In this document: positions 27,001 through 38,021 of the stretch, piece after piece | Layout: the number at the start of each line of letters is the position of its first letter | Position numbering within the stretch: the stretch's first letter is position 1 | NCBI GenBank assembly: GCA_021789935.1 | Contig: JAJYIR010000015.1 | Span: 1 to 57,031 of the forward strand | From: Nitrospirota bacterium | GTDB lineage: Bacteria > Nitrospirota > Thermodesulfovibrionia > Thermodesulfovibrionales > JdFR-88 | Length of the DNA stretch: 57,031 nt | Direction of reading: 5' to 3' | Position numbers and translations under genes: made by a program | The notes under the pieces: model-generated | Database searches by the model: none | What the model was told of the DNA's origin: nothing | The model's input: only the letters and a program-made list of their open reading frames with translations

Positions 27001-27516
27001 TCATGGCATCAGCCCCTTTACATCCACGGGGGGAAGCTCGTTTTCGCCTTCACCCTTCCGCTTGCCTTTTATGGAAAGGCCCGCAACCTTGTAGAAGTTG
27101 TACCCCGGGCACTTGCCCGTCCCGCTGATAAGAAGGTCCTCTTTCTCATATACAAGATTTTGCCGGTTATATTCGCTCATCTCGAAATCTGTCGTAAGCT
27201 GTATCGCATATGTGGGGCACGCCTCCTCGCAGTACCCGCAGAATATGCACCGGGAGAAGTTTATCCGGAAAAACTCCGGGTACCGCCTTCCGTATTCGTC
27301 TTCCGCGGCCTGCAGGGAGATGCAGTCAACGGGGCAGGCGGCGGCGCACAGATAGCATGCCACGCAGCGCTCGCCTCCGTCGGGGTCCCTGGAAAGTATT
27401 ATCCGCCCCCGCCACCTGGGCGGTATGTGGGGCCTTTCTTCAGGGTATAGCACCGTGACCTTGCGCCTGAACAAGTGCATAAAGACAGTCCACAGCGCCT
27501 TAAGTATGCTTATCAT
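27001..27516 (-). CDS. nuoI: NADH-quinone oxidoreductase subunit I (2x[4Fe-4S])
   Basis: Peripheral-arm subunit that relays electrons through clusters N6a and N6b. 171 residues with two ferredoxin motifs: [12 protein letters not shown] and [12 protein letters not shown], about 40 residues apart, as in the family. It lies between nuoH (57 bases) and nuoJ (48 bases). The C-terminal 40 residues are charged and less conserved. Confidence 0.96.
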   Translation of the reverse strand: MISILKALWTVFMHLFRRKVTVLYPEERPHIPPRWRGRIILSRDPDGGERCVACYLCAAACPVDCISLQAAEDEYGRRYPEFFRINFSRCIFCGYCEEACPTYAIQLTTDFEMSEYNRQNLVYEKEDLLISGTGKCPGYNFYKVAGLSIKGKRKGEGENELPPVDVKGLMP

Positions 27517-27573
27517 CCCACATTCCCGTCATCGTTGGGCCTGTCTTCATCGTGGCCGTTGTCATTGGTCCTG

Positions 27574-28527
27574 TCAGCGGGCGGCAAGGATTATCCCACC
27601 TGTAACGACTATGTTTAAAAGCGCAAGAGGAAGCATGAGCTTCCACCCAATCCTTATGAGCTGGTCATACCTTGGACGCGGCAGCGCCGCCCTTAAAAGA
27701 ATGAAAAAACCTACGAATAAAAATGTCTTTATAAAGAACCAGACCACGGGGGGAAGCAGCGGGCCAAGCCAGCCCCCGAAAAAAAAAGTGGTTATGAGCG
27801 CTGATATAAGCGTTATGCCAAGGTACTCTCCCACGAAAAAAAGCCCGAACTTCATCCCCGAATACTCCGAATGGAAACCGGCGACAAGCTCGCTTTCGGC
27901 CTCGGGCAGGTCGAAGGGCAGCCGGTGGGTCTCTGCCACCCCGGCTATGAGGAACACGACAAAGCCAAGAAACTGGGGCACTATGAACCAAAGCCCCCTT
28001 TGCGCCTCCACTATTTCATGGAGATTGAATGAGCCGGCCAGCATCACCACGCCCATAAGCGAGAGTCCCATGAAGACCTCGTAGCTTATCATCTGAGCCG
28101 AGGCCCTGAGCGCTCCGATAAGGGAATACTTGTTCCCGGAGGACCACCCCGCAAGGGCCACGCTATAGACGCCAAGCGATGACATGGCAAGGAAATAAAG
28201 CACCCCGATGTTAAGGTTTGCTATCGCTATGCCCGGGGTAAACGGCACCACCGCAAATGACAAAAGGACCGTAATGACTATAATGGCCGGGGCCAGAATA
28301 AATACGGGCTTGTCGGCAAAAGGCGGCACCCAGTCCTCCTTGGCCAGTATCTTTATAACGTCCGCAAGGGGCTGAAGGACCCCCATGGGGCCTACGCGGT
28401 TCGGTCCGTACCTGTCCTGCCAAAAACCCAGGAGCCTTCTTTCCACCCATATCAGCCCCGCGGCAATGCTCATCATCACCCCGAGCACGCCAAAGACTAT
28501 GAGCAGGTGTTTCAGCGTCTGATTCAT
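27574..28527 (-). CDS. nuoH: NADH-quinone oxidoreductase subunit H
   Basis: Membrane subunit that forms the quinone-binding chamber next to NuoB and NuoD. 317 residues, about eight helices. Seen: [19 protein letters not shown] (the family signature), FAGWSSGN-like segment ([18 protein letters not shown]), and the acidic loop [18 protein letters not shown]-type region. The ATG overlaps the stop of nuoG by four bases (ATGA). Confidence 0.97.
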   Translation of the reverse strand: MNQTLKHLLIVFGVLGVMMSIAAGLIWVERRLLGFWQDRYGPNRVGPMGVLQPLADVIKILAKEDWVPPFADKPVFILAPAIIVITVLLSFAVVPFTPGIAIANLNIGVLYFLAMSSLGVYSVALAGWSSGNKYSLIGALRASAQMISYEVFMGLSLMGVVMLAGSFNLHEIVEAQRGLWFIVPQFLGFVVFLIAGVAETHRLPFDLPEAESELVAGFHSEYSGMKFGLFFVGEYLGITLISALITTFFFGGWLGPLLPPVVWFFIKTFLFVGFFILLRAALPRPRYDQLIRIGWKLMLPLALLNIVVTGGIILAAR

Positions 28528-31349
28528 TCCACCGCCTGTCCGCCCGCGCCGGCCCCGGGTACCGATATTCGGCCCCAGGCTGGCAGCACTACCCCGTGCA
28601 GCCCCGGAAGTCCGAAAGGAAACCCCGCCGCGCCGCGCGGCATAAGCGGGTCCAGCTCCACCGGCAGGCGGAATGACACAACCCCGAAATCGATCCGCAC
28701 TTCCTCTCCTTGGGAGAGGGCCTTTGATTTCGCGTCCTCCGTGTTCAGCGCAATGTACGGGGAAGGGACGCGTTCCCCTATGCCTGGCGACAGGGCGCTT
28801 AATTTCTCCGACCCAAAAACATGATAGAGCGGGACCACGAAAAATTCATTACCCCTTGGGGCAAAAGGCCCCGGTATGTCCGTAAAGTAGGAAGCCTGTT
28901 TTACCTTCGAGGGCTCGATCAGCCGCCGTCCGGGGTCTCCGCCCCTTAAAGGGCCTCCAACCTCGCTCTGGAATTTATTGACGCTCTGGACGGAGTTCCA
29001 GCCCGGCGCCCAGAAGCGGGAGATCAGCGGCGAGGGGGGCTGTCCGTCATACCCCTCCATGGAAAATGACAAAGGAGAGTCTGCATCTTCGGCGGGTTTA
29101 GGCTCATGGACATCCATGGCGGCCCGGATGGCGGTGCGGCCGCTGTAACGCTTGGGCTGACGCGGCACCTTCATCCCGTCTATCCGGAAATCCGAAGCAG
29201 GCGCCGCTTCAACTATCCCCCTCATCGCCGGGAATTCACGTTCCATGGCCGACAAAACTTCATCCGGGGAAAACAACGCCTCCGAGCCTGGCATGCCCAG
29301 ATCCACCATAAGGTCCCGCAGCCATCTCCAGCTCTCCTCAGCGCGCCCGGCGGAAAAAACCTTGTAAAACCTCTGTGCGCGCCCCTCAGAGCTCACCAGC
29401 GTCCCGCTGCCCTCGGCAAAGGGGGCCGAGGGCAGAACAACTGCCGCCCCCGCGACGGACACCATATGGTTTTTTGGCAGACCGTTTACCGTATGAGTGG
29501 GTAAAAAATCCAGCACGATCACCTGCCTTGCGCGAAGCAACGCCTCGGCCCCTGGCAGGTCAAGCCGGTCGAAGACGTCGTTTTCCAGTATTATTACGGT
29601 GTCGGCCCTTTTTTCTTCTACGGCCCTCACCGCGTCATTAATGCCTGTGCCTCCAAGCAGAGCAAGGCCCACGCTGTTACATTCCTGCGCCACAAGGGAC
29701 AGGGCGGCATTCCTGTTGCCCTCCCAGAGCGCCCATGCGATGTTAGCCGCCGCCTGCAAAAGCGCGAGGCTTCCCATACCAGTCCCGGAAACCACAAGCG
29801 GGCGTTTTGCCTCTTTAAGCCCTTTGGCCACGCGGTCCGCGAAGGAGAGCGCCTCCGCCGAAAAAGGCCCCTCGGCCCGGGGAGCGTTCGGGCTCAGGGC
29901 CTGTGCCACCCTGAAACCAATCCTCGCGATATCATCCGGGGCCGCATGGAAAACCCCGGCCGCGATGTCATCAAGCCGCCCGCCGGTCACCGAGGCCATA
30001 AAGAGCGGTCCTCTTTCTTCCTGCATGGCATCCCGTACGGCATAATCGTTCCAATGTGGTATCTTCAGTTCCCGGAGGACTCTATCCATAGGCTTTTGCC
30101 GAACGGCCTGCCTTAGTGCAAGCCCAAGCATCGGAGCGGTATTGGGAACGTCCTGGCCAAGAACTAGCACCGCATCCGACATGGCCGCCTCCCTGAGGGA
30201 AGGCGTGCGGACGGGGCCGCCCGAAAGAATGGATATCATCTCCCGCATCAGGCCCGATTCGGCCTCTGAAAAACCCGAACAAAAATTCCCGGGGCCGGCG
30301 AGCTTCCGGAGCAGGTAGTTCGCCTCAAGGGACGCACGCGGCGAGCCTATCCCTATTATGCCTTTTGCGCCTCCGATCACCGTCTTCAGGTAAGGCAGCA
30401 CCTCTCCTTCCGCCAATATCTTTTTGTTTTTGCCGTCAGGTCCCTCCACCGCCAGAGAAGAAACATCACCTGAGGCCAGATACGGCTCGCGAATGCGCCC
30501 GGGGCTGTTTGCGAACTCAAAACCGTACCGGCCCCTGTCGCAGATGAAATACCCGTTTACTTCCCCGTTGTAACGGTTCCTTATGCGCCTTAAATTCCCG
30601 TAACGCTCCCCAGGTATTATGTTGCACCCCATGGAGCAGTGCACGCAGATGGAGGGGGCGGTCTGCAGGTCCCATTTTCTCGTGTAGCATTTTTTAAAAA
30701 CCCTGTCCGTGAAAACGCCGGTGGGGCAGACCTCCACGAGATTGCCGCTGAACTCGCTTTCGAGCACGCCATCCTCATGCCGCCCGAAATAAACATTATC
30801 ATGCGCGCCAAAAACACCAAAATCCCTGCCCCCGGCGTAGTGGTTATAGAAGCGCACGCACCTGTAACACTGGATGCACCGGTTCATCTCATGGTTTATG
30901 AACGGGCCCAGGTACTGGTTTTTGTGAGTGCGTTTTTTAAAACGGGTCCTCCGGTAAGTGTGCCCCGTCATGACCGTCATGTCCTGAAGATGGCACTCTC
31001 CGCCCTCGTCACATACCGGGCAGTCATGCGGATGGTTGAGCATAAGCCATTCGATAACGCCTGCCCTGAACTTCACGGCCTCGGGGTCTTTTATGGATAT
31101 CCTCATGCCTTCGGCGGCCTGGGTCATGCAGGACATCACGATCTTGCCCTTTTTGTCATTTTCGTCCTTGAACTGCTTTACCGCACACTGCCGGCAGGCC
31201 CCCACGGAATGCATGGCCGGATGCCAGCAGAAATATGGCAGATCCATGCCAAGGGAAAGGCAGGCTTCAAGCATATTCTGCTCCGCTTTCACCTGGCAGG
31301 GCTTCCCCTCTATATATACGGTGACTGTTTTTCCTTCGAGTTTATCCAT
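28524..31349 (-). CDS. nuoG: NADH-quinone oxidoreductase subunit G
   Basis: Large iron-sulfur subunit of the peripheral arm. 941 residues. A [2Fe-2S] ferredoxin-like domain (Cys41, 52, 55, 74), the His-Cys cluster ligands ([14 protein letters not shown], about 106-119), a [4Fe-4S] set CIQCYRCVR (158-165), and the extra N7-type cluster set (CVHCSMGCN, then FICDRGRYG) of long NuoG forms. The rest is a molybdopterin-oxidoreductase-like fold with no sign of a working Mo centre. E. coli NuoG is about 908 residues, so the length is ordinary. Confidence 0.95.
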   Translation of the reverse strand: MDKLEGKTVTVYIEGKPCQVKAEQNMLEACLSLGMDLPYFCWHPAMHSVGACRQCAVKQFKDENDKKGKIVMSCMTQAAEGMRISIKDPEAVKFRAGVIEWLMLNHPHDCPVCDEGGECHLQDMTVMTGHTYRRTRFKKRTHKNQYLGPFINHEMNRCIQCYRCVRFYNHYAGGRDFGVFGAHDNVYFGRHEDGVLESEFSGNLVEVCPTGVFTDRVFKKCYTRKWDLQTAPSICVHCSMGCNIIPGERYGNLRRIRNRYNGEVNGYFICDRGRYGFEFANSPGRIREPYLASGDVSSLAVEGPDGKNKKILAEGEVLPYLKTVIGGAKGIIGIGSPRASLEANYLLRKLAGPGNFCSGFSEAESGLMREMISILSGGPVRTPSLREAAMSDAVLVLGQDVPNTAPMLGLALRQAVRQKPMDRVLRELKIPHWNDYAVRDAMQEERGPLFMASVTGGRLDDIAAGVFHAAPDDIARIGFRVAQALSPNAPRAEGPFSAEALSFADRVAKGLKEAKRPLVVSGTGMGSLALLQAAANIAWALWEGNRNAALSLVAQECNSVGLALLGGTGINDAVRAVEEKRADTVIILENDVFDRLDLPGAEALLRARQVIVLDFLPTHTVNGLPKNHMVSVAGAAVVLPSAPFAEGSGTLVSSEGRAQRFYKVFSAGRAEESWRWLRDLMVDLGMPGSEALFSPDEVLSAMEREFPAMRGIVEAAPASDFRIDGMKVPRQPKRYSGRTAIRAAMDVHEPKPAEDADSPLSFSMEGYDGQPPSPLISRFWAPGWNSVQSVNKFQSEVGGPLRGGDPGRRLIEPSKVKQASYFTDIPGPFAPRGNEFFVVPLYHVFGSEKLSALSPGIGERVPSPYIALNTEDAKSKALSQGEEVRIDFGVVSFRLPVELDPLMPRGAAGFPFGLPGLHGVVLPAWGRISVPGAGAGGQAVE

Positions 31350-31363
31350 GGTCCTGGATTTTC

Positions 31364-32674
31364 CTAACCTTCGCCCCAGGGGCAGCGCTTTTCCCTGACA
31401 TGGCGTTCGAAATCTTCCCTGAAATACCGGACGCCGGAGAGAAGGGGCTCCGCCGCGCCAGGCGCAAGCGCGCAGAAGGTATGCCCCGGCGCAAGGAGCC
31501 GCGCCTGCTCCAGAAGCAGATCTATGTCTTCCATTTCGCCCTGTCCATCTTCAATGGCGTTTAACGTATGCACTATCCACGGAAGCCCCTCCCGGCAGGG
31601 TGTGCACCACCCGCAGGACTCCCTCGCAAAAAAAGACTGAAGGCTTATCTGCATGCCGACAGGGCAGGTCCTGTCATCCATAATAATCATGGTCCCCGTG
31701 CCCATGCGGCTTCCCGCTTTCTGAAGGGAGTCGAAGTCCATGGGCAGGTCAAGGTGCTCCTCAACCAGGAACTCCGTCGAGGCCCCGCCCGGCATGAGCC
31801 CGCGGAACCTGTATCCGTCACGCATCCCGCCCGCATGGCCCTCAAGTATCTCTCTTATCGTAGTGCCCAACGGCAGCTCCCAGGCACCCGGCCTTTTCAC
31901 CCGTCCGCTTGCCCCGTATATCTTTGTCCCTCCGTCCTGGCCCAGGGAAAGGCTTTTAAACCATGCCGCCCCGTTCCTGATGATATGGGGCACGTTGCAG
32001 AGGGTCTCCACGTTATTTACCACGGTTGGTTTCCCCATGAAACCGCTCACCTGCGGATATGGGGGTTTTGTCCGCGGCATGGCCCGCTTGCCCTCAAGGG
32101 AATTGAGAAGACCGGTCTCCTCGCCGCACATGTACCGCCCAGCGCTCATATGGATATGCATCTCCAGGCTAAAAAAGTCCGAGCCAAGGACGTTTTGCCC
32201 CAGATAATTTTTTTGGCGCGCCTGGGCAAGCGCCATCTCCAGTGCCCGGGCAGATCTCACGTATTCGCCGCGTAGAAATATGTAGGCGTGCTCCGCTCCG
32301 ATAGCGTAAGCGGCCAGCGCCATCCCCTCTATAAGCATGTGCGGGCTGTTTTCCATGAGGATCCTGTCCTTGAATGTGCCGGGCTCCATCTCATCCGCAT
32401 TGGCCACAACGTACCTTGGACGTGGCGCATCTTCCCCTGTTGGGACAAAACTCCATTTCTGGCCGGTCGGGAACCCCGCTCCGCCGCGTCCACGCAGATT
32501 GGAAGCCTTCACCTCTTCCTGCACATCCTTTGGGGCCATGGACTTTAACGCCTTCCGCAGGGCCTCATAGCCGCCGGCTTTTTCGTATTCCACAAGGTCC
32601 AGGGGCTCTCCGTCCGCCCTGAAACTCCCTGTAAGAGGTCTTTTTCTTTGATTTTGCTTGTTTTTGCCTTCCAA
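31364..32674 (-). CDS. nuoF: NADH-quinone oxidoreductase subunit F (NADH/FMN)
   Basis: Binds NADH and FMN and carries cluster N3; entry point for electrons. 436 residues. Seen: RGRGGAGFPTGQKWSF (nucleotide/FMN glycine loop), and CGWCTPCREG with a later TFCALAPGA supplying the fourth Cys. A basic, Gln/Asn-rich N-terminal extension of about 17 residues (KNKQNQRKRPL) precedes the conserved part. It lies 15 bases after nuoE and 14 before nuoG. Confidence 0.96.
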   Translation of the reverse strand: MEGKNKQNQRKRPLTGSFRADGEPLDLVEYEKAGGYEALRKALKSMAPKDVQEEVKASNLRGRGGAGFPTGQKWSFVPTGEDAPRPRYVVANADEMEPGTFKDRILMENSPHMLIEGMALAAYAIGAEHAYIFLRGEYVRSARALEMALAQARQKNYLGQNVLGSDFFSLEMHIHMSAGRYMCGEETGLLNSLEGKRAMPRTKPPYPQVSGFMGKPTVVNNVETLCNVPHIIRNGAAWFKSLSLGQDGGTKIYGASGRVKRPGAWELPLGTTIREILEGHAGGMRDGYRFRGLMPGGASTEFLVEEHLDLPMDFDSLQKAGSRMGTGTMIIMDDRTCPVGMQISLQSFFARESCGWCTPCREGLPWIVHTLNAIEDGQGEMEDIDLLLEQARLLAPGHTFCALAPGAAEPLLSGVRYFREDFERHVREKRCPWGEG

Positions 32675-32689
32675 TGCTACCCTTCCGTG

Positions 32690-33157
32690 CTACTTGTATC
32701 TATCCAGTATTTCGTCCACTTTTCCGGGGGGCTCCAGCCCTCCGTGCACGTCCTCGTCTATCATTATGGCCGGGGCTTTTTCGCAGACCCCAAGGCAGGC
32801 GGCAGGCAGCAGGGTGAACCTCCCGTCACCCGTCGTCTGGCCCGGCCCTATTTGAAGGCGTTCGGAAATATGCCTGAGCAACTCCCGGTAGCCCACAGTG
32901 TAGCAGCTTACGCTGTCGCATATTGAAATGACATGCCTGCCAACCGGCCTTCTGTATATGGAGGAATAGAACGTGGCCACATCGTCAAGCTCATCCGGCG
33001 TCATTTCAAGATAAAGGGCCATATCCTTCAGGCACTCGTCAGATATCCATCCCCTGTGCCTCTGCACCGCCTTGAGCGCTCCGATGCACCCGGTCTTCCT
33101 GTTTTCACAATGGGCCAGTTCTTTTTCTACCTCCGCCATTTCCTGTTCGTTCAACAT
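32690..33157 (-). CDS. nuoE: NADH-quinone oxidoreductase subunit E ([2Fe-2S])
   Basis: Carries cluster N1a next to NuoF. 155 residues. The thioredoxin-like [2Fe-2S] ligands are seen as CDSVSC (Cx4C) and CLGVC (Cx3C). The N-terminal helical bundle (GWISDECLKDMA) and DVATFYSSIYRRPVG are family-typical. It lies 30 bases after nuoCD. Confidence 0.96.
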   Translation of the reverse strand: MLNEQEMAEVEKELAHCENRKTGCIGALKAVQRHRGWISDECLKDMALYLEMTPDELDDVATFYSSIYRRPVGRHVISICDSVSCYTVGYRELLRHISERLQIGPGQTTGDGRFTLLPAACLGVCEKAPAIMIDEDVHGGLEPPGKVDEILDRYK

Positions 33158-33187
33158 CTGTTTTCTGCCTTTCCGGTCCCCCGCCTT

Positions 33188-34936
33188 TTATCTGTCCACA
33201 TCCGCGAGAATGAAATCTATGCTTCCGAGTATCGCTATAAGGTCCGGGATGTTGAGCCCCTTCGCAAGCAATGGCAGCGTTTGCATGTGCGGGAAGGAAG
33301 GCGTCCGGATGCGGGTGCGGTAGGACATCGTGCTTCCGTCGCTTACCAGGTAATAGCTGTTGTTGCCTTTTGCCCCCTCCACTCCAACGGCCGCCTCGCC
33401 AGCCGGTATGACCGGCCCCCAGGACACGCCAAGAAAATGGTCTATGAGGGTCTCGATATCCAGCATCGTGCGCTCCTTCAGAGGCGGGACTGCAAGCGGG
33501 CTTCTGGATTTATAATTTCCAGCGGGCATGTTTTTAAGGCATTGCTCCACTATTGCCATGCTCTGGCGTATCTCCTCCACGCGCACAACGGCCCGTCCGT
33601 AACAGTCCCCAACGCTTGCGGTGGGTATCTCGAAATCGAACCATTCATACCCTCCGTAGGGCCGCTTTTTCCTCCAATCCCACTCAAAATCACAGGCCCT
33701 CAGGTTAGGACCGGTCACCCCCCACTCTATGGCCTCGGAAAGCGTGTATGCCCCGACCCCCTTGGTGCGGGCCTTAAAAAGGCTGTTTTTCATGATTATG
33801 CTGTCATACTCGGCAAGCCTCGAAGGCATCCAGTCAAGAAAGCCGCGCACAAGGCCGTCCCAGCCCCTGGGCAGGTCCTGGGCCACGCCGCCTATACGGA
33901 ACCAGCTCGGATGCATGCGCCCCCCGCAGATGGCCTCTATTATCTCAAACATCCTCTCCCGGTCATAGAAGGTATAGAAAACCGGCGACAGTGCCCCCAG
34001 GTCCTGCGCGAAGGTGCCGTACCAGACCAGGTGGCTTTCTATCCGGAACAGCTCTGACAGCATGACCCTTATCACCTTAACCTTGTCCGGCACCTCGATG
34101 CCCGCCAGCTTCTCGACCGCCATAACGTACGGCAGATTATTAAGGACACCCGCCAGGTAGTCTATTCTGTCGGTGTACGGGATAAACTTGTGCCATGTCT
34201 GGCGTTCACCCATCTTCTCGGCCCCCCTGTGATGGAAACCGATGTCAACGACGGAATCGACTATCTCCTCTCCGTCCAGCGCGAGTATTATGCGAAGCAG
34301 ACCGTGCGTGCCCGGATGATGCGGCCCAAGGTTCAGGAACATGTAATCCGTATCTTCGCCGCCGGGCTTCAGGCCCCAGTCCTCCGGGTGGAACTTCATG
34401 GCCTCCTGCTCTTCCATGCTCTTTTCCTCAGGCAGGCGGAAAGGCCCCATCTCTGTCGCCCTGGCAGGGTGGTCCTTCCTGAGCGGGTACCCCTTCCACG
34501 TGGGGGGCATCAGTATGCGCCTTAAATGGGGGTGCCCGTCAAAACGTACGCCGAACATATCCCAGACCTCCCGCTCGTACCAGTTGGCCGAGGGCCAGAT
34601 ACCGGTAATACTTCTTATGGATTCCCCTTCCTTAAGGGCGGTTTTCACGCGCACGTCCTCATTGCTGTCGTAGGAAAGAAGATGATAGACCACAGTAAAA
34701 TCACTCGGAGGCTGTCCTTCTCTTTGCCTGCGCACCCGCTCGTCGATGGCAGTAAGGTCGTAGAGCATCCGGAAACGCCTCGGGCTCTTGTTCTTCAGGA
34801 ATCGCAGGACCTCGTGGGCCGTGCTGTTTTTCACCCATACGGTGGGCACGCCGTCTTTTGTCTCCTGCGGAATAACGGCCTCCGCGCCGAATTCCCCCTT
34901 AAGTTCGTCTATTACTGAACCATTGCCCTCATTCAT
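33188..34936 (-). CDS. nuoC: NADH-quinone oxidoreductase fused subunit C/D
   Basis: 582 residues joining NuoC (about 1-160; [21 protein letters not shown] type signature) and NuoD (about 190-582; [12 protein letters not shown], and a C-terminal [13 protein letters not shown]-like ending). The NuoD part forms the quinone site with NuoB. The fused form is what E. coli and relatives have, while many bacteria keep the two apart. No stop or frameshift lies at the junction, so the fusion is real. It lies 52 bases downstream of nuoB. Confidence 0.96.
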   Translation of the reverse strand: MNEGNGSVIDELKGEFGAEAVIPQETKDGVPTVWVKNSTAHEVLRFLKNKSPRRFRMLYDLTAIDERVRRQREGQPPSDFTVVYHLLSYDSNEDVRVKTALKEGESIRSITGIWPSANWYEREVWDMFGVRFDGHPHLRRILMPPTWKGYPLRKDHPARATEMGPFRLPEEKSMEEQEAMKFHPEDWGLKPGGEDTDYMFLNLGPHHPGTHGLLRIILALDGEEIVDSVVDIGFHHRGAEKMGERQTWHKFIPYTDRIDYLAGVLNNLPYVMAVEKLAGIEVPDKVKVIRVMLSELFRIESHLVWYGTFAQDLGALSPVFYTFYDRERMFEIIEAICGGRMHPSWFRIGGVAQDLPRGWDGLVRGFLDWMPSRLAEYDSIIMKNSLFKARTKGVGAYTLSEAIEWGVTGPNLRACDFEWDWRKKRPYGGYEWFDFEIPTASVGDCYGRAVVRVEEIRQSMAIVEQCLKNMPAGNYKSRSPLAVPPLKERTMLDIETLIDHFLGVSWGPVIPAGEAAVGVEGAKGNNSYYLVSDGSTMSYRTRIRTPSFPHMQTLPLLAKGLNIPDLIAILGSIDFILADVDR

Positions 34937-34988
34937 TTCAGATGAAAGACCCCTGTTTTTTCCTTTTTTATTCTTTCTTGCCAGTTGT

Positions 34989-35666
34989 TTAAATGTGGTC
35001 TGGGGTAGGCAGTTCGGCCGCCTGCCTTCTTTTGTCCCGCTTAAGGTCGCGCATTGAGGGCAGAGGGGGTTTTATTACCCCCTGCGGGCCGGCCACCCAG
35101 CTAAGAGGGCGCTTTTCCTTGCCGGCCATGTCCCGCAAAAGCAAAAGCCCCTCCATGAACGCTTCGGGACGCGGCGGGCAGCCCGGGACGTACACATCGA
35201 CAGGGAGGAATTTGTCCACCCCCTGCACGACGCTGTATATGTCGTACATGCCTCCGGAATTGGCGCAGGAGCCCATCGATATAACCCAGCGCGGCACCAT
35301 CATCTGCTCGTAAAGACGCTTTACCACCGGCGCTATCTTTATAAATACGGTGCCTGCCACTACCATCAGGTCAGCTTCCCTCGGGGTGCCCCGGACGACC
35401 TCGGCGCCAAAGCGGGCAATGTCGTACTTGCTGGTGAGGCTGGTTGCCATCTCCACGAAACAACATGAAAGTCCGAAGTTGAACGGCCAGATGGAATTTT
35501 TCCGGCCCCAGGCAAGCAGGCCCTCCAGGGTTGTGAGGGCCACGGTTCTGCTTACGGCTTCTTCGTCCGTGCCGTCACCGGCCTTAAGCGCCGGGTGGCT
35601 TGGCCTGGTCAGCGACCATTTTATGCCCTCCGGGCATCGGATGTCCGGATCTCTTTTATTTGTCAC
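34989..35666 (-). CDS. nuoB: NADH-quinone oxidoreductase subunit B (cluster N2)
   Basis: Carries the terminal cluster N2 that reduces quinone. 225 residues. Ligands seen: tandem Cys in [12 protein letters not shown], Cys in [13 protein letters not shown], and Cys in [11 protein letters not shown]. The sequence ([27 protein letters not shown]) follows the E. coli type rather than the LACCAIEMM type of most other bacteria, consistent with the fused NuoCD. The C-terminal 40 residues are charged and variable. Confidence 0.96.
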   Translation of the reverse strand: MTNKRDPDIRCPEGIKWSLTRPSHPALKAGDGTDEEAVSRTVALTTLEGLLAWGRKNSIWPFNFGLSCCFVEMATSLTSKYDIARFGAEVVRGTPREADLMVVAGTVFIKIAPVVKRLYEQMMVPRWVISMGSCANSGGMYDIYSVVQGVDKFLPVDVYVPGCPPRPEAFMEGLLLLRDMAGKEKRPLSWVAGPQGVIKPPLPSMRDLKRDKRRQAAELPTPDHI

Positions 35667-35709
35667 TTTCTCTCGCTTGAACGCTCGCTATCCATTTCAT
35701 TATCTTTCT

Positions 35710-36102
35710 TCATCTTTCCTTTGCAGTTTTACCGGAGGCCCAGTCCAGCGCGCCAACACGCCATAAATAGGCAAGGGCAGCGGCAAGCACCGCTATAAAG
35801 ATAAGTGCCTCCACATAGCCCGCCCATCCCGCTTCCCTTACGGAAACGGCCCATGAAAATATGAACAGGCTTTCCAGGTCGAATATTACAAAGAACATGG
35901 CCACCAGGTAGAATTTTACATCAAAGCGAATGCGGGCTGTGCCGGTGGCCACTATGCCGGATTCATAGGGTTGCCCGGTCTCACGCTCACGGTGGCGCTG
36001 CCCCAGGACATATGAAAGCCCCATCATCCCCCCCGCAGTAGCTACCGCCAGGAAGAAATACACGGCCAGGGGCCAAAGGCTATAGCCGGTCCGCGCGCTC
36101 AT
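35710..36102 (-). CDS. nuoA: NADH-quinone oxidoreductase subunit A
   Basis: First gene of the nuo operon. 130 residues with three membrane helices; conserved loop GQPYESGIVATGTARIRFDV and the DLESLFIFSWAVS helix are present. The 151-base upstream gap is shared with the divergent glycosyltransferase gene. It contains TATAAC on the minus strand about 35 bases before the start, without a good -35. Confidence 0.95.
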   Translation of the reverse strand: MSARTGYSLWPLAVYFFLAVATAGGMMGLSYVLGQRHRERETGQPYESGIVATGTARIRFDVKFYLVAMFFVIFDLESLFIFSWAVSVREAGWAGYVEALIFIAVLAAALAYLWRVGALDWASGKTAKER

Positions 36103-36253
36103 CAGTCCTTTCCAGGCCTCCTTGCCTTTTATTCGTTATAGAAAAATTAGCATCAAAAAGAAAAAAGCACAAGGCGGTTTTCATGCCTGGGGCAATTGTG
36201 TTAATCTTTGAATCGGCTTTCGCCGGTTCGGCGAGGGACGGAAACGGTTTTTT

Positions 36254-38005
36254 ATGGGCAATAATTTATACAAAGGGCCTCAGGCGCCGTTGAGCACGGG
36301 GGGAGGGAAAAACACTCCGGCCTTGCCCGCTCTCTTTATTGGCGTCATCGTTTTCACCTGCCTCGTCCCGTTTGCAAACAAGGCATTCAACGTGGATGAT
36401 CCGGTTTATATATGGATTGCCCGCCATATCCAGTCCAACCCCCTGGATTTCTTCGGATTCAACCTCAACTGGCGGGGGGTCCTGGAGCCGGTCTCCCGAT
36501 TTAATGAAAATCCTCCATTATGCTCTTATTACGCCGCCCTGGCAGCCAAATTCTCCGGATGGTCGGAAGCCGGCTTGCACATGGCCTTTTTTTTATTTGC
36601 AGTTGCCGCAGCCATAGGGACTTACTACCTGGCCGGGGAGCTTTGCTCGCGGCCTTTGACTGCCACCCTGGCCGGAGTTCTGACCCCCGTTTTCATCATA
36701 TCGGCAACGACCGTCATGTGCGATATGATGATGACCGCTTTTTGGGTCTGGGCGGTGTTTCTCTGGATGCGCGGCATAAGGGAGAGATCGGTTTTCAACA
36801 TCGTCCTTGCCTCTGTACTCATTGCCGCCAGCAGTCTCAGCAAATATGCCGGGATGAGCCTTATACCTCTTCTTCTGTGTTATTCGCTTGTAAAAAGGCA
36901 GGGCGGATGGGCATGGTTTCTGCTCATCCCCGTGGCGATACTTGCGGGATACGAGCGCCTGACCTATGTCCTGTACGGCAGGGGCCTTCTTCTGAACGCG
37001 GCTTCCTATGCTGTTTCGTACGGCGGGAAAGGTTTTTTGAACCTTATAACGGGGCTGGTCTTTACCGGCGGCTGCCTGATCTCCGCATTTTTCTATTCTT
37101 TTACCATTTGGCGCAAAAGGACTCTCGTCGCGGGCGCCCTTATAATGGCGGTTATTTTAACCCTTGTCCAGGCGCAGACCTTTTTGGCGCCGTTTCCGGC
37201 TGCGCTGGACAGGTTCCAGAGCGACACCGCTTTCCACTGGCTTTTCATTGTGCAGTTATATGTGTTTGCCATGAGCGGGGCCAGCGTCCTGGCGGCCGCC
37301 TTCGCAGACCTCTGGAAATCCAGGGATGCAGATTCCCTGCTTCTTTTCCTGTGGGTTGCAGGGGCTTTTGTTTTCCTGTGCCTTCTTAACTGGACGATCA
37401 ACGCACGCACCGTCCTGCTGATATTCCCGCCGCTGGGTATACTCATCATGAGAGCGCTAGATCGCTCCCATACCTCAGGCAAACCTGCCGGGAGATTACT
37501 GCCGGCCGGGCGTTTCCTGGTTGCCGCTCCCCTGATACCATCCCTTATCATTGCGTTTGCCGCGGCCCGGGCGGATTATAAATGGGCGGGTTCCCAGCGC
37601 GCGGCAGCCGTTTCGATAAGCAGCGGTTACCAGGGACACGGAAATTTATGGTTTATGGGGCACTGGGGGTTCCAGTATTATATGGAAAAACTTGGAGGCA
37701 AGCCGGTGGATTTCACAAGCACGGTGGTCCGCCCCGGGGACATGATCGTAATCCCCGCAAACAATTGCTATGTCCTGCCGCCGTTTCTTTTCGCCGGATA
37801 CTCCACTATAAGCGAAATGCGGGTCCCCTCTTCCGGCTGGCTTGCGACGATGGACCCGCTTGCGGGGGCCGGGTTTTACGGCGACAAGGTGTCTGGCCCT
37901 CTTCCGTTCATAATGGCCCCGGTCCCCGAGGAGAAATATTTCATCCTGACAGCCGTACGCCAGTTTGCGCTGAGACGGCCTTCGGAAGGGGAATTGACGC
38001 CTTAG
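36254..38005 (+). CDS. Membrane glycosyltransferase, PMT/ArnT-like (GT39 type)
   Basis: 583 residues with about ten to twelve hydrophobic helices. After the first helix comes the family-style acidic loop (NVDDPVYIWIARHI, about 42-55) that holds the catalytic Asp in this superfamily, then FNENPPLCSYYAALA and SLSKYAGMSLIPLLL. The C-terminal third is a soluble-looking domain. These enzymes move sugars from polyprenyl-phosphate carriers to protein or lipid at the periplasmic face; the acceptor here is not predictable. The ribosome site is weak (GAGGGA at long spacing). It stands alone between divergent nuoA and the convergent slyD-like gene. Confidence 0.75.
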   Translation: MGNNLYKGPQAPLSTGGGKNTPALPALFIGVIVFTCLVPFANKAFNVDDPVYIWIARHIQSNPLDFFGFNLNWRGVLEPVSRFNENPPLCSYYAALAAKFSGWSEAGLHMAFFLFAVAAAIGTYYLAGELCSRPLTATLAGVLTPVFIISATTVMCDMMMTAFWVWAVFLWMRGIRERSVFNIVLASVLIAASSLSKYAGMSLIPLLLCYSLVKRQGGWAWFLLIPVAILAGYERLTYVLYGRGLLLNAASYAVSYGGKGFLNLITGLVFTGGCLISAFFYSFTIWRKRTLVAGALIMAVILTLVQAQTFLAPFPAALDRFQSDTAFHWLFIVQLYVFAMSGASVLAAAFADLWKSRDADSLLLFLWVAGAFVFLCLLNWTINARTVLLIFPPLGILIMRALDRSHTSGKPAGRLLPAGRFLVAAPLIPSLIIAFAAARADYKWAGSQRAAAVSISSGYQGHGNLWFMGHWGFQYYMEKLGGKPVDFTSTVVRPGDMIVIPANNCYVLPPFLFAGYSTISEMRVPSSGWLATMDPLAGAGFYGDKVSGPLPFIMAPVPEEKYFILTAVRQFALRRPSEGELTP

Positions 38006-38021
38006 GCGCCTGCAGGGTTTT

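Noticed and set aside
32933-34057. A 374-residue plus-strand open frame opposite nuoE and nuoCD
   Set aside because: It is fully antisense to genes with clear family motifs and its translation is Arg/His/Pro-rich with no recognisable domain.
19960-36200. The 12-mer GGGGCAATTGTG occurring at 19960-19971 and 36189-36200, both upstream of minus-strand genes
   Set aside because: Many 12-mer pairs are expected by chance in 57 kb and the flanks do not match, so a shared operator is not supported.
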